The notes under the pieces are model-generated. The model was not told the origin of the DNA and made no database searches. It saw nothing but the letters and a program-made list of their open reading frames with translations. The position numbers and the translations under genes were made by a program. A stretch of DNA of 64,000 bases. It comes from Anadara kagoshimensis (lineage: Eukaryota; Mollusca; Bivalvia; Arcoida; Arcidae). Positions 1-10,700 of the stretch are shown in pieces. Every line of letters starts with the position of its first letter. Position 1 is the first letter of the stretch. The stretch spans positions 19,960,057 through 20,024,056 of the forward strand of contig CM037871.1 of the NCBI GenBank assembly GCA_021292105.1, written 5' to 3'.

Positions 1-193
1 TTATAAGTATAACTCTACTCTGTGATACTTATTTTTGTTTTTTATGTCATTTATTACAAATATTTATATTTGGTTTTCCACCTTCATAGTCTTCATATTT
101 GTATTCTGTCGCCATCAGTCCAATATTGTAAATAGTTAGGGTACAAGCATGTAATTTGCTTTATGCTAATAAAGTTATTATTATTATTATTAT
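1..193 (+). repeat. 3' tail of a retroelement ending in (TTA)n
   Basis: The segment ends in AATAAAGTTATTA followed by a run of TTA trinucleotides (about 170-197). A polyadenylation-like signal passing into a short A/T-rich simple repeat is the usual 3' end of a LINE or LINE-mobilised SINE. No coding similarity is visible. The element is cut by the left edge of the window, so its family is not assigned. Confidence 0.4.
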
Positions 194-194
194 T

Positions 195-390
195 ATTAAC
201 GACTGAGATGAAAGTCACGGTTCTTTCGGATAGGAACTTTAAATAAACGAGGTCCTGTGTCTAAAGAACCCTGCTGTATAATGCCATCAGGCAAAATGTC
301 TGCACCTTCGCCTATAGCTGGCGACGTCTCGATATAAGTGAAATATTCTTGACTGGAACGTTAAACACCGTTACTCAACTCAACTCTGCT
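195..390 (+). repeat. SINE family A, 5'-truncated copy
   Basis: This is the body and tail of a tRNA-derived SINE seen seven times in the window. Diagnostic blocks are GAAAGTCACGGTTCTTTCGG, the CCTGCTGTATAATGCCATCA block, GGCGACGTCTCGATATAAG and the tail TTGACTGGAACGTTAAACAC followed by ACTCAACTCAACTC. The tRNA head is missing here. It may be related to mollusc SINEs such as RUDI, but I could not compare consensus sequences. Confidence 0.75.
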
Positions 391-627
391 TGTTGGGGCC
401 TCAGAGGCCAAGTTTTTCAAAGTGATCCTCTAGCTACCTTTCGCCACCAAGGTTCGAATCGACGGGAAGTTTGTCAGTTTACTTGCTGTTGGCTCAGCTT
501 GTCCTTAAATAAAATCCGACTAATTTACTTTACACATCCAGCTATTGGGGAAAATGTCCAATTTAAGAAGGAATAATTGCGAAACTTGCGTTTTGTCACT
601 GTTTGCCAGCAGTGATACCTTGTTCCT

Positions 628-668
628 GTGTGTGTGTGTGTTGTGTGTGTGTGTGTGTGTGTGTGTGT
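628..668 (+). repeat. (TG)n microsatellite
   Basis: Nearly pure TG dinucleotide run with one TT interruption. Confidence 0.95.
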
Positions 669-699
669 CTGTTGTGAATCTTTAACTGTAAGGGTAACG

Positions 700-2033
700 A
701 AAAACACAAACTATTAAAAATACACTTATGTTAATCCTTAAAACTGATGACCGCGGTGGACAAGTCCTTTCAATATTTTACCACTGGCAAAATCATCCAC
801 AGCAAATCGCGGTGGTCAGATAATTCCCACCGGCAATTTGTTGTCACGGATTAAGGTGGAAATTTACGTATCCACTTAAGTTGTACTGTATAAGTATTCT
901 CGCACTTTGGCGTATATACCAGAATGAAGTCTATGTAAAGGTGCACGATTAAAGCCGCCTGAAAAGTCTTTTTTCAGGGCCGATTTTCATTTGAAAAGGC
1001 TGAAAACGAGCACTGATGAAAAAAAACAACAACGATATTCCTACGTCTGATAATCTTGAACTTAAAACTAACATTGCTTCGCCCTGTACGCTATCGCCAC
1101 GTGCAACACGATATATTTCACCCAGTTTTAGTTACGATTTTAAATTAGTAACTTTATTTTAAGTTTTAACGCTATCCATAGAGAATTCATTTTATTCGCC
1201 TCGTGACGGCGGTTCGCCCATAGTGGTGGAAACTACAGCAGAATAAAACGAAATATTCAACCAATCAAATAACGGCTTATAACACGTGTCCGGTACTCGC
1301 TTTGTTTAATGATCAAGAGTTTATGAATGAATGCCTCATTCATAAATCGGTTACGATGTATTTTCAGAATTCATACGCTAGTAATGTAAGAACTACTATA
1401 ATGTAACCATTGCATCGAACTTTGTTCCAAATAGTTTAAACAATAATGCTCATTCATTTTCATATTCCATACAACATAATGTATACATCGATTATTTGTA
1501 TCGTCGACCGTCCTAAAATAGAGAGCGTCCTAAGATTCGAGGCCATTTTTGTTTTCAGTTATTATACGCGAGTATCGTCTCTGCAGTGATGATTTCATGC
1601 ATTAAAGACAAAATTTAGGTATTTACTGTGAAACTATCCAGAAAATCAGTTGTCTATTTTTCAGCTCTCAAATTTTTGTTGCGTTAGCAAATTTAGTTCG
1701 TTTTCTATTAGAGTCTCGAATCACGGACGGTCGAGGATACACGGATAAATGACGCTCACATATCCGCACTACATTATTATAGTTTGCGCAAGGTTTGTCA
1801 TTTAGCGGTTGTTCAGCCTGTCCGCATTTTAAACGGCTCCCGTGACAGTACTCCCAGAGATTACTCTCTTTTCGTAAAAATGTGTATGTCACACTTATGA
1901 GATGGGTATGTCACACTTTAAAAATGTGTATGCAACAGCAAGGAGATGAGAGACTATAATTCTTTGTTTCTGACTTCTTTTAAATTAATTTATGGGAACA
2001 TTAAAATATATTTATGTAAGCTTTTATACAAAC
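700..2033. other. gene A intron or flank, no feature recognised
   Basis: AT-rich unique-looking DNA downstream (minus-strand sense) of the last visible gene A exon. The short open frames on both strands have no protein-like composition or splice context. It is probably the intron leading to gene A exons outside the window. Confidence 0.4.
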
Positions 2034-2187
2034 CTCAAGGTATTTATCCATATCCATGAATTCAAAAATTCTTGAGATTAGGGTAAAGTGTGTGCTACCT
2101 TGACCTTTTGTTATCAAGGCCAACATAAGGTCAAGTAAATGGCCTTGACACTGTTCTTTGGTAAGGCGACCATTATCTTCACATTCA
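2034..2187 (-). CDS. gene A coding exon 2 (ARM/HEAT-like protein, partial)
   Basis: Acceptor ACATACAG and donor GTTTGTAT bound a 154-nt exon that starts with the third base of a codon and ends at phase 0. It encodes about 51 residues including ECEDNGRLTKEQCQGHLLDL and LISRIFEFMDMDKYLE, an amphipathic helical segment. The incoming phase matches the 2-nt overhang of the exon at 3263-3501. Gene B exon 2 (18753-18912) has the same entry and exit phases, nearly the same length (160 nt), a shared CQ followed by a hydrophobic helix, and a shared LI...EF pattern. The next exon lies beyond position 1. No named family was recognised. Confidence 0.75.
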
Positions 2188-3262
2188 CTGTATGTAAAAA
2201 ATAAAAATAAATGACTTATGTGTCGGCAAAACAAAATTGACTTCTTAGCTTTACTTCTAATTTCAATATATGAGGTGCAACAAGTGAAAGCCAGACTGAT
2301 TGTATATGATGCAATATTAAGAAAAATAAGATTGAAAGATCCAGAACTTTCCCTGTGTTAATTTTAGATACAGATCACACTTGAAATGATTACATCATCC
2401 ACGCTTGCTATTTCTGTGATAATAATTAAAACATCCATAGAACCTGAATGATCAGAAGTTGACAACAAATTACAGACAATTTCCAGATTCTTAAACCTAA
2501 GCCTGGTTTTTGCTTAGTGCACCTCATAAATATCTTGCATGTATTAGTGACATTAGCACATTTTTGTATAACCACCACATTTATGTACTGTATTGTTGCT
2601 TTTATTCACTGTGGATTTAATTTTGCTATATTCACGGTTTGACTTTATAGCGCGAAATTAAACACCAAGTGAATATTTTCTTGTAGCATGAACTAAACGT
2701 AGACTGAGATAATCTGTACAAAAAATTGTTAACATTGGTCACTGCACCGCAAAATTTTATACCCATGAATAAGCTCCAGTGTCTGAACTGTGAAATTTAT
2801 ACCCCACAGAATTAAAGAACTATAAAGTAAAGGGAACACAAGTGTGCATTTTATTTACTTCTACATTTCGGTATATTTGGGTAAATCAGAGTGCCCCGAG
2901 AAAAACCACTACCATAGGCAGACAAACAGACAAACTTAATCACACAATGATCAGTCTAAAGTGGGATTCAAACTTAGGTGTTGAGGCACTGTGATCTGTA
3001 AGTGCAAACTTTTGCCAAATCAGTCACTGAGGTCAGCCATGTCCATCTGGATAAAGGAATATGCTTGGTTGGGTAAAAATTGGGATGGAAACGCTGAAAG
3101 CCTAGATTTTGTCAAAGTATTTTTTTATAGCCAATGTTCAATTACGAGAAAACGTAATTAATAATCACAATCAGGAGGTTTAAATCAACAGCTTATCAAT
3201 TTTTCCCAGATCATGGGTTTTCCCCGACCATGGCTTTATCCCTATAAGATCGATCAACTTAC
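2188..3262 (-). other. gene A intron 1 of the coding region
   Basis: Intron between phase-compatible coding exons (donor GTAAGTTG at the 3262 side, acceptor ACATACAG at the 2188 side). Its middle holds a decayed SINE-like segment (about 2865-3040). The rest shows nothing recognisable. Confidence 0.65.
2865..3045 (-). repeat. SINE family B copy, decayed
   Basis: Contains the family B blocks GAGTGCCCCGAGAAAAACCAC, AGACAAACAGACAAACTTAATCACAC (in part) and GGGATTCAAACTTAGG. Related blocks occur near 6210, 13425, 24460 and 30855. The last block resembles a reverse-complemented tRNA B box, which sets the minus orientation. Confidence 0.55.
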
Positions 3263-3501
3263 ATCAGCACATCACCAATCGCATTGACAGTTGTGTAACA
3301 CATCCAGTATGGTTTGGACATTCTCTCTGGGAATGGCCTTATACAAATCTTGTTGATAAATATATCTATAATGTTTTTCATTCCACCAGTTGTCATAGTT
3401 TCCGCAAATTTACTGGCACTGTCCTGGAGATCGGATGACAAATCCTGCTCCGTTGTCTCGTCGCCATTGGCGTAATCATATCGACCAATGATTTTATCCA
3501 T
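3263..3501 (-). CDS. gene A first coding exon (ARM/HEAT-like protein)
   Basis: The first ATG at 3501-3499 begins MDKIIGRYDYANGDETTEQD and an in-frame TGA lies just upstream in the same exon, so this is a good translation start. The exon continues about 80 residues, through SKFAETMTTGGMKNIIDIF and SKPYWMCYTTVNAIGDVLI, to a consensus GTAAGTTG donor at phase 2. An acceptor TTTTTCTAG at about 3532 would give a short 5'UTR stretch before the ATG. The segment around FAETMTTGGMKNIIDIF aligns loosely with AEQYGTRLNQQDIEGIVGTF in gene B, and both exons have a conserved W about 13 residues before the splice site. The full protein is unknown because the gene leaves the window. Confidence 0.8.
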
Positions 3502-4009
3502 CTTCAAATTAGGATGTCAGCAAAAAAGTTGCTAGAAAAATAAGAATTTTGTGTTACCAGACTTTTCAATATTATGCCGCATAACATTATAAAACAACTT
3601 CAAGAAAACACTGGGTTGTTCATATGCTTAACAGGGGGCTAAAAATGGCCCCATTTCAAAGGTTCTAAACTATATTTTTGTCAAATATTCTGATGATTTT
3701 TCCAAATTTGAACTAATCTAATATAAAATTGTCACTATTGTCTTTTACAATTTCTACAATGTATTTCTATTAGCTTTTTTTTCCAAAGTTGTACATCACA
3801 ATGATTATTTTCTTAAGTCCAAGTTTCGAAAAAGGTTAACGCTGTGACAGCCCTGAACATAAAATACTGTGAATTTTAATTCTGTGTTCTTAGCCAAGTG
3901 TCAAAGTTGGAATTAGGAATCTTTACTGGTTTTCCCTTTTCTATTTATATATAAAATTTTACATGATCAATTTCTTCACAATTTTTTTTTTTTTGTATTT
4001 TTGTGTTTG

Positions 4010-4130
4010 ATATTTAGAGGTCTGGGTTGCTGGTAGAGCAATTACCTGTGGTGCAGGAGGTCCATGGTTTGAACCCCAGTCTGACCTGTTACATTTATCA
4101 AGCTTGCAAACACTTAAAAGTGGTTAACCT
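4010..4130 (+). repeat. tRNA-like SINE head
   Basis: GGTAGAGCAATTACCTG followed about 25 bases later by GGTTTGAACCC reads as a diverged A box/B box pair of a tRNA-derived promoter. The following sequence (ACCTGTTACA...) recurs after the tRNA-like head at 4195, so the two look like neighbouring copies of one family. Confidence 0.5.
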
Positions 4131-4189
4131 ATGCAACAATTAGGGGTGAATTCCTGTTGGGGTTTTTATGCGAGAGTGGTTGAATTGGA

Positions 4190-4440
4190 AAGACAGAAAT
4201 TAATGGACTGAGTAGCTCAGTTATATTTTTAGTAGAGCACTTGCCTACACTTTGGGAGGTCCAGGGTTCGATTTCCAGTGCAACTATTCCCTTCCTGTTA
4301 CAGGTAATTAAAAACCATCATGACATTGATGTGGGGAATTTTCCACCAAATGACATTTGGTTTATGATACACAACATCTGTTGTATGCATACATGTACCT
4401 AAATGCCAAAATTTAAATAAATTTTTAATTTTAATTTTAA
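4190..4440 (+). repeat. tRNA-derived SINE (family C)
   Basis: The head GAGTAGCTCAGTTATA...AGTAGAGCACTTGCC followed by CCAGGGTTCGATTTCC gives A-box and B-box matches. It then passes into a unique body (CTTCCTGTTACAGG, TGACATTTGGTTTATGAT) and an AT-rich AAATAAATTTTTAATTTT tail. It lies in the intron between the gene A 5' exon and its first coding exon. Confidence 0.6.
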
Positions 4441-4885
4441 GAAATATGCATTTATTTACCTTGAAATCTCAGGGTTATATATGTTGTTTTTAATTTAATT
4501 TTATTGTTTTTATGTGTAAAACAATGCATACAATGTATTTAATTTTTGTAAAAATTCCTGCGCAGCAGCAGATCTTTCTAAAATGGTTTATCTGTTAAGT
4601 AAAAAGTTTATGATTGACAGATTGTGCACTTTTTAAGCTCTGTATACAGATACTGTGGCTTCTACCTGTAGTCTGCGCAAACCACCTCTGGACCCTGGAG
4701 TATTCTCGCAAAATACAGGGAAAAGTCATTTTTACCAGGCCAATTAGGCCAACAAAATTTTATTTAAAAAAAGCGTGCGCGCGCCCGTGTGTGTAACCGG
4801 TAAAATTCTCCAAACTTCGATATAGTAGTAGACATGATATTAGAGAGTGTTTTCTACAACACAACGTTTTTAAGAAATAACCTAC

Positions 4886-5110
4886 CTGTCAATGGCACGG
4901 CAAACCAACACACCGTGGTCTTGTATCAATGGTGCAATGTAACGTGATTTGTGGACATATTCGGGACTATGATGACATAATCGCTAATTCCATTGCATTC
5001 ATTGAATAAGTTGTTCATGTTGCTACATAAATGTTTACATTGCAGTTACTTCCCTTGCCTTCCGAATGTGCTATTAAAGTGAAAATAGACTTCGATTGAC
5101 ATCGGGTGTT
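4886..5110 (-). other. gene A 5' (untranslated) exon and promoter region
   Basis: GACAG|GTAGGTTA at 4886 is a good donor on the minus strand, placed upstream of the gene A start exon. The sequence to its right is less AT-rich, contains CpGs and has no long open frame. I infer a 5'UTR exon ending at 4886. The right boundary (transcription start, about 5,050-5,110) is a guess. Confidence 0.45.
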
Positions 5111-5151
5111 TTCGTTTATCCCACATATTTAGATATGCGTGCTCAGTAACA

Positions 5152-5153
<2 letters not shown>

Positions 5154-5192
<39 letters not shown>
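5154..5192 (+). repeat. (AAT)n microsatellite
   Basis: About 13 tandem AAT units. Confidence 0.95.
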
Positions 5193-5194
<2 letters not shown>

Positions 5195-5342
5195 GCATTA
5201 AAATAGAATTATGCTTTCAAATATTTTTGGATATTTACCAGATATATGATGGATTGTCAATTTTCTAGTTTTTTTTAAATTTTATTTAATTTCATTTATG
5301 ATGTTTATGTTTTATTTTATTTTATTCTATTTGTGAACACAT

Positions 5343-5475
5343 GGTTATAAGTGAAATATACTTGACTGGGACGTAATTAAAATATCAATAATCAATCCAA
5401 TAATCAATCATGCAATCAATCCATCCACGTGATCCATCCATCAATCCATTAATCAATCATTAAATAATAATTTAA
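5343..5475 (+). repeat. SINE 3' tail followed by AATCAATC repeats
   Basis: TATAAGTGAAATATACTTGACTGGGACG matches the tail of SINE family A. It then passes into a degenerate ATCAATCC/AATCAATCA array rather than ACTCAACTC. It may be a related family with a different tail repeat. Confidence 0.5.
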
Positions 5476-5582
5476 AATTGTCATTGATTATTGTAACTAC
5501 AATCATATTTTAACCGTCCATGTCACAACTTCTGGCTATGTGATAGTGTGTGTCTATTTGCATTATGCAGCACTTGATTCTT

Positions 5583-5690
5583 ATGGGCCGAACTGTCCGT
5601 CTAAATGATGCTATTGCTACCATCAGCCATCACCAAAAATTACATTACCGTTGTTAAGGCAGATAGTTCAGCCTATGATGCATAATATAT
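5583..5690. mobile_element. small foldback MITE, diverged copy (CTGCC family)
   Basis: GGGCCGAACTGTCCGTCT on the left and AAGGCAGATAGTTCAGCC on the right are imperfect inverted repeats. Better copies of the same family lie at 30205-30345 and 33873-33985, sharing TTGCTACCA and CGTTGTTAAGGCAGATAG-type blocks. Confidence 0.5.
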
Positions 5691-6200
5691 TATTATTCAT
5701 CTGCAACCCACGAATGGCGGTGGAAATGCTTGAGTGAGGTGGTGCTGGTGCCGAGTGGTGGTCATGATAGGATTATGAATAAATATTCCGTCTATTCGCC
5801 AGCAAAAACTTTTTATTACAAAATCACCGGAACAATTTCTTGCCATACCTAAACTTGTTCTAACTGTCGTTGTGCAGGAAAATATTTAGTCAATTTTGGG
5901 AAAACATTGAAAAACCAAGATATCTCAAGTGCCGGATGTACTACGGTTTAATTGATGCATTTTTTTCATATAACAAGACCCTCCATAAAAATTTGTCCTA
6001 AAAATATGCTAAATTTTAATTTATCTATTACAGTTTGGAAACTCTGAGTGGGTATTTTTAAATTAATAAATATGAATGGTTTTACCGTTTATGGCAGATT
6101 GTTTTTGTGCAATGGGGCTATGGTATATATTGGTGTTACACAAATTAATAATGGCTTATAATTATGTATACTTATTCAAGCAATGTCTTAAGAGTTGAGT
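5690..6200. other. intergenic, nothing recognised
   Basis: Interval between gene A's promoter region and gene B's 3' flank. It shows no repeat family or exon that I can support. Confidence 0.4.
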
Positions 6201-6204
6201 ACAG

Positions 6205-6430
6205 CATTGTGTTTTATGCCCCAGTCAATGTTTTTTTTTTCATTTATATCAAGACTATCAGCTGATATTAGAGGAAATCAGAGAAAAACACCAACTTTCG
6301 GCAAACAAACTTACAAACTTCCTCACACTAGGGGGTAGTCTCAAGTAGGATTCGAACATAGTCAGCGAGAATCACTGCGATCTGTAAGCACACACTTCAG
6401 ACGACTCAACCACTGATGCCCGACTCCAGT
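6205..6430 (-). repeat. SINE family B copy
   Basis: Carries GCCCCAGTCAATG, GAGGAAATCAGAGAAAAACACC, CGGCAAACAAACTTACAAACTTCCTCAC and GTAGGATTCGAACATAG in the family B order. The GGATTCGAAC block is the reverse complement of a tRNA B box, so the copy is on the minus strand. Confidence 0.6.
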
Positions 6431-6776
6431 AAAGAGAGATGAAATTCAAAAAAAGTGTGTAAAAGTGCTGCAATAATTGACTCAAAGATGTGTAAATTTT
6501 GTATCAAAGATGTGTAAATTTTGTATCAAAGCTATAAAAAAACCACTTCACATCACTACACAAGCACCATTAAGTGGATGAACATCTCCAATAAAACATA
6601 TGGTTTTATTTTTAGTTTTTTGTGCAACAGGAAAGTTATAATGAACATATAAACATTTACCCATCATGGCAAGCAAATATATTAAACAAAATAAACAATT
6701 TTGCAAAAAACAGCATTTTCAAATCATTTGAAGAAATAAGTAAACAAATGCAACAGACAGGAACATAAAATAAAGA

Positions 6777-6782
6777 TTTATT
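6777..6782 (-). terminator. candidate poly(A) signal of gene B (distal)
   Basis: AATAAA on the minus strand about 720 bases past the gene B stop. A second AATAAA (7330-7335) lies inside a MITE in the 3'UTR. Sequence alone cannot say which is used. Confidence 0.3.
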
Positions 6783-7242
6783 AATTCATAAATATAAAAA
6801 TATTTTGTATCAATAATTGTTAACAATAAATATGTAATATAAATACAATGTCATATATTGATAAAATATATAAAATACATTTTTATAAAATGTTAAAATG
6901 TTAAGTAAAATATAGACTTTAGGAAATAGATCCTGAATATCACAGTAGTTAATTGCTTTACAATGAGTTTTTAGACAACAATATAATGTTATAACAAATT
7001 GATAAAAAACAACAAAAACAAAAACAATTTGTAGATTGTCAAGAAAATCAATGAGTATTAATATACAATATAATCATATGGTCTGATATAAACTGATAGA
7101 AATGTTTTCAGAGGAATATAAATGTTTAAGTAAATAAGACTCAAGAAGTTCTATGTCAGTAACAGATACTGGTTATTAAAATTATTAATAAAATTTTACT
7201 ATGAAATTATGTTCAAATTTGCTATTTTGTGGGTTAGTAAAT

Positions 7243-7412
7243 ACAGTCCAACTTGCCATAAAGGTCACCTCTAAAGAAGGGCCACCTGCTTATAAAGGCC
7301 AGAAGAATTGTATCCCTGGCCAATTGTTCTTTATTCATACTATTTGAACCTGTATATAAAGGCCACTTTTACTGGTTACCTTGGGTGACCTTTATAGATG
7401 GGTTTGACTACA
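7243..7412. mobile_element. MITE, AGTCCAACCTGCC family, in gene B 3'UTR
   Basis: Terminal inverted repeats ACAGTCCAACTTGCCATAAA and GACCTTTATAGATGGGTTTGACT (reverse complement related) bound a roughly 170-bp element containing ATAAAGGCCA motifs. Related copies are at 20053-20173, 21844-22006 and 33514-33695. It lies just downstream of the gene B stop and supplies an AATAAA in the sense direction. Confidence 0.75.
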
Positions 7413-7497
7413 CAACCAGCAAAGATCCCACATTCAGAGATGTATATATTAATTTAGCTTGTGATCCCTATTCACAGATTGGTGTATTGCTGTAGAT

Positions 7498-7737
7498 TTA
7501 AGTGGAGGATGCCCCACCCTCCAGTTTTGTCAATATGGTGTTAGCTTGCATTTTCACATGTTGATTTGCTCCAGATAATTTTTGTTTGTTCAAACACTCC
7601 TTTAACATTTGCAAATCATCCTCAGATAGGTTATGTGAGACTTGTTGTAATGCCTGCATTAGTATCATTGGATAATTTTCCTCTGTTGTTGTGTTAATTT
7701 TCTGTATTAAATAGTCAAAAACTGGCTTTACAAACTC
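7498..7737 (-). CDS. gene B terminal coding exon
   Basis: Acceptor CTTTTTGATAG|GAG enters at phase 0. It encodes 79 residues, beginning EFVKPVFDYLIQKINTTTEE and ending TILTKLEGGASST, then TAA. Two amphipathic helices are followed by a short Ser/Thr-rich tail, and no PH or other C-terminal domain follows. Confidence 0.88.
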   Translation of the reverse strand, partial: EFVKPVFDYLIQKINTTTEENYPMILMQALQQVSHNLSEDDLQMLKECLNKQKLSGANQHVKMQANTILTKLEGGASST

Positions 7738-10700
7738 CTATCAAAAAGAAGAAAAATATACATTTATTTACATGCTATAAATTGTCTTAAATAAATACTT
7801 GCATGTAAAAATCTGTAGAAAATCGGTGCAACAGTTTTGGTATCAAATGGTTGTGTGATACAATTTACTACTTAATTTGAATATGACACATAGAACTTGA
7901 TTGATGGATGAAATACCAATGATAGGGTATACAACTAGATTGGCAGATGAATTGTAAAACATGATTGGAAGATGAAATATGAAATGTACCTGTATAACCT
8001 GATTGGGAGATGGAATGTAAAACATGATTGGCATGCGCAGATGAAATGTGCAACCTGATTGGGAGATGAAATATAAAACTTGTTTAGCATATGAAATGTG
8101 CAACCTGATTGGAAGATGAAATGTGAAGTCTTTATGGAAAATGTGGTGGTAACATGAAATAGAGGTTTTTACTTAGATTATGATACTCACTTTGTCACTG
8201 TGACCAATGTTTCCTAAAATCTTTATTAAGTGTTCTCTGTCAGTACCATTGATACTGGACTCATCAAACACTAGAAGATCAGGTAGACATGATTTCAATA
8301 TGGAGGGATATTTCTGTGACAATTGTGAGAAAAGATCCAGAATTTTTCCTCTGATAAAAGGTTCTTTTTTACTCTTCATTTGTTCATACAGAGCAGTTAC
8401 ATTGTCCACAGTATAAAGCTACAATATGAATAAAAAAAATGATACATTAACTTCTAAACAAAATAAACTAGAACTGTCTCTTGAGAGCAAAATAACCCAG
8501 CCCCTACATCTACATTTTCCCATGACCTTGACCTTACTGATATGACCTTGTTTTAAGGTCATGACACACCTTTGGACCATGAAGATGAAACATGTGAAGT
8601 TTAATAACAGTCATCCAAAGCAATTATGAGACACAATTTTACAAGGACAGACAGACGGATGGATGGATGGAAACACAGAAATGGTGATTCCTATATACCC
8701 CCTCAAAGTAGTTTGTGTGTGTGTGTGGGGGGGGGGGGGGTATATATATAGAAAGGGTGAAATATTAGTATGTAATCTTTTCATTAAATTCTAAACAAAA
8801 AAAAAGAAATTGTACTCTTCTATGTTTTTCATAGAAGATAAATTTCATCATATTTTTCAATAAATTCCCTTATAACCCCATAATTTTAGCAATTAAATTG
8901 TGACAATAAGGTGAAGTATTACTGTATAAATATATTAAATGTACCTCTGGTTGATGTTTAGCTACTGCAGAGAAGAAAATAACAATATCCATAGAAGTTC
9001 TTGGAATTAATTTCTGGAACACTTCCTGAGCGTGGTTAGTTAGTGCTGCAGTGTTGTGAGTATATACATCAGCTATGATGGCTAAAAAATTTAAATCCAA
9101 AAGAATTTTTCAAAGAAACAGTTGGTTTTTGTATGTGGAACCTGTAAAACTAAACCTGAGTAAATTGCAAACTGTCTAATACAAATATTTTTTGGGCATC
9201 TACCAGTATTTACAATTTTCCTTCTGAAACAGGATTCTTAAAAGAAAATTTTTAAATTTTAAATATTTTTTCAGGATGTTTTCTAAACATGTGATAAATA
9301 GTTCATGTATTTCTCAAAATTAAACCCCAACAAACAGAATCCCGTTAACCAAATTTTTTTTTATGCAATTAACTTTTGCATGTTTATAGCAAGGACATTA
9401 TAACTACAAAAGTTAATTGCTGCGAAGTTGTTTTCGAAAAACATGAAAAAGGTACCAAATATTTCACTGTAGTCCATATTGAGAAATCTAATAGTCATAA
9501 AATAGTTTTAGCAAGAGAATCACAAAAATTAATAGCCAGGAATTAAAGTTGGTTTAAGAGTAAATATTGAATCTGACATAGAGCAAATCTTGCATAAACC
9601 ACTTTATAATACAACAAGAGGCCCATGGGCCTTAACGCTCACCTGAGGAAGAGTACATATCTTATGCAGAGGTTCAATGGTCAATGACATTAATAAAAGA
9701 GAATATCAAAATTTTCAGCAGTAAGGGACATAATATGCAAGTATTTTTGCAAATTAATTATAATAATTATTATATAAGTATGCTATATATAACATATTTA
9801 AAGTCTAGCTACAATATTTATAAACAGCTAAAACATCTGTATATTAAAATGTGCATTAGGCCAATACCTACAATATTCCAATATACATGCCTATACAAAG
9901 AGTTTATAGTTTTTGAAATAATTAACCATTTAAGTATTCGTTTGCATCTATGACCTTGACCTTTGAACCTATGACCTTCATTCATATATCAAAATGATTG
10001 TTGTGCAAATGCCTACAATATTCCAATATACATGCCTATTCAAAAAGTTTATAGTTTTTGAGATAATTAACCATTTAAGTATTCATTCGCATCTATGACC
10101 TTGACCTTTGAACCTATGACCTTCATTCATATATCAAAATGATCGTTAGGCCAATACGTACCTTATTCCAATATACATGCCTATACAAAAAGTTTATAGT
10201 TTTTGAGATAATTAACCATTTAAGTATTCATTTGCATCAATGACCTTGACCTTTGAACCTATGACCTCCATTCATATATCAAATTGATTGATAGGCCAAT
10301 ACCTACAATATTCTAATATACATGCCTATACAAAAAGTTTATAGTTTCTGAGATAATTAACCATTTAAGTATTAGTTTGCATCTATGACCTTGACCTTTG
10401 AACCTATGAACTTCATTCATATATCAAAATGATTGATGTGCAAATGCCTACAATATTCTATTATACATGCCTATACAAAAAGTTTATAGTTTTTGAGATA
10501 ATTAACTATTTAAGTATTCATTTGCATCAATGACCTTGACCTTTGAACCTATGACCTTCATTCATATATCAAAATGATCGTTAGGCCAAAACTTACAATA
10601 TTCCAATATACATGCCTATACAAAAAGTTTATAGATTTTGAGATAATTAACCATTTAAGTATTCGTTCAATTCTATGACCTTGACCTTTGAACCTATGAC

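Noticed and set aside
525-707. Minus-strand frame rich in Thr-His dipeptides
   Set aside because: Translation of the (TG)n microsatellite.
1668-1892. Minus-strand 74-codon frame as a further gene A exon
   Set aside because: No acceptor and donor with the needed phase 0 entry were found, and the composition is not helical-repeat-like.
4020-4075. Possible tRNA gene
   Set aside because: It has A- and B-box-like blocks, but the arms do not close into a full cloverleaf and the sequence continues into a SINE body.
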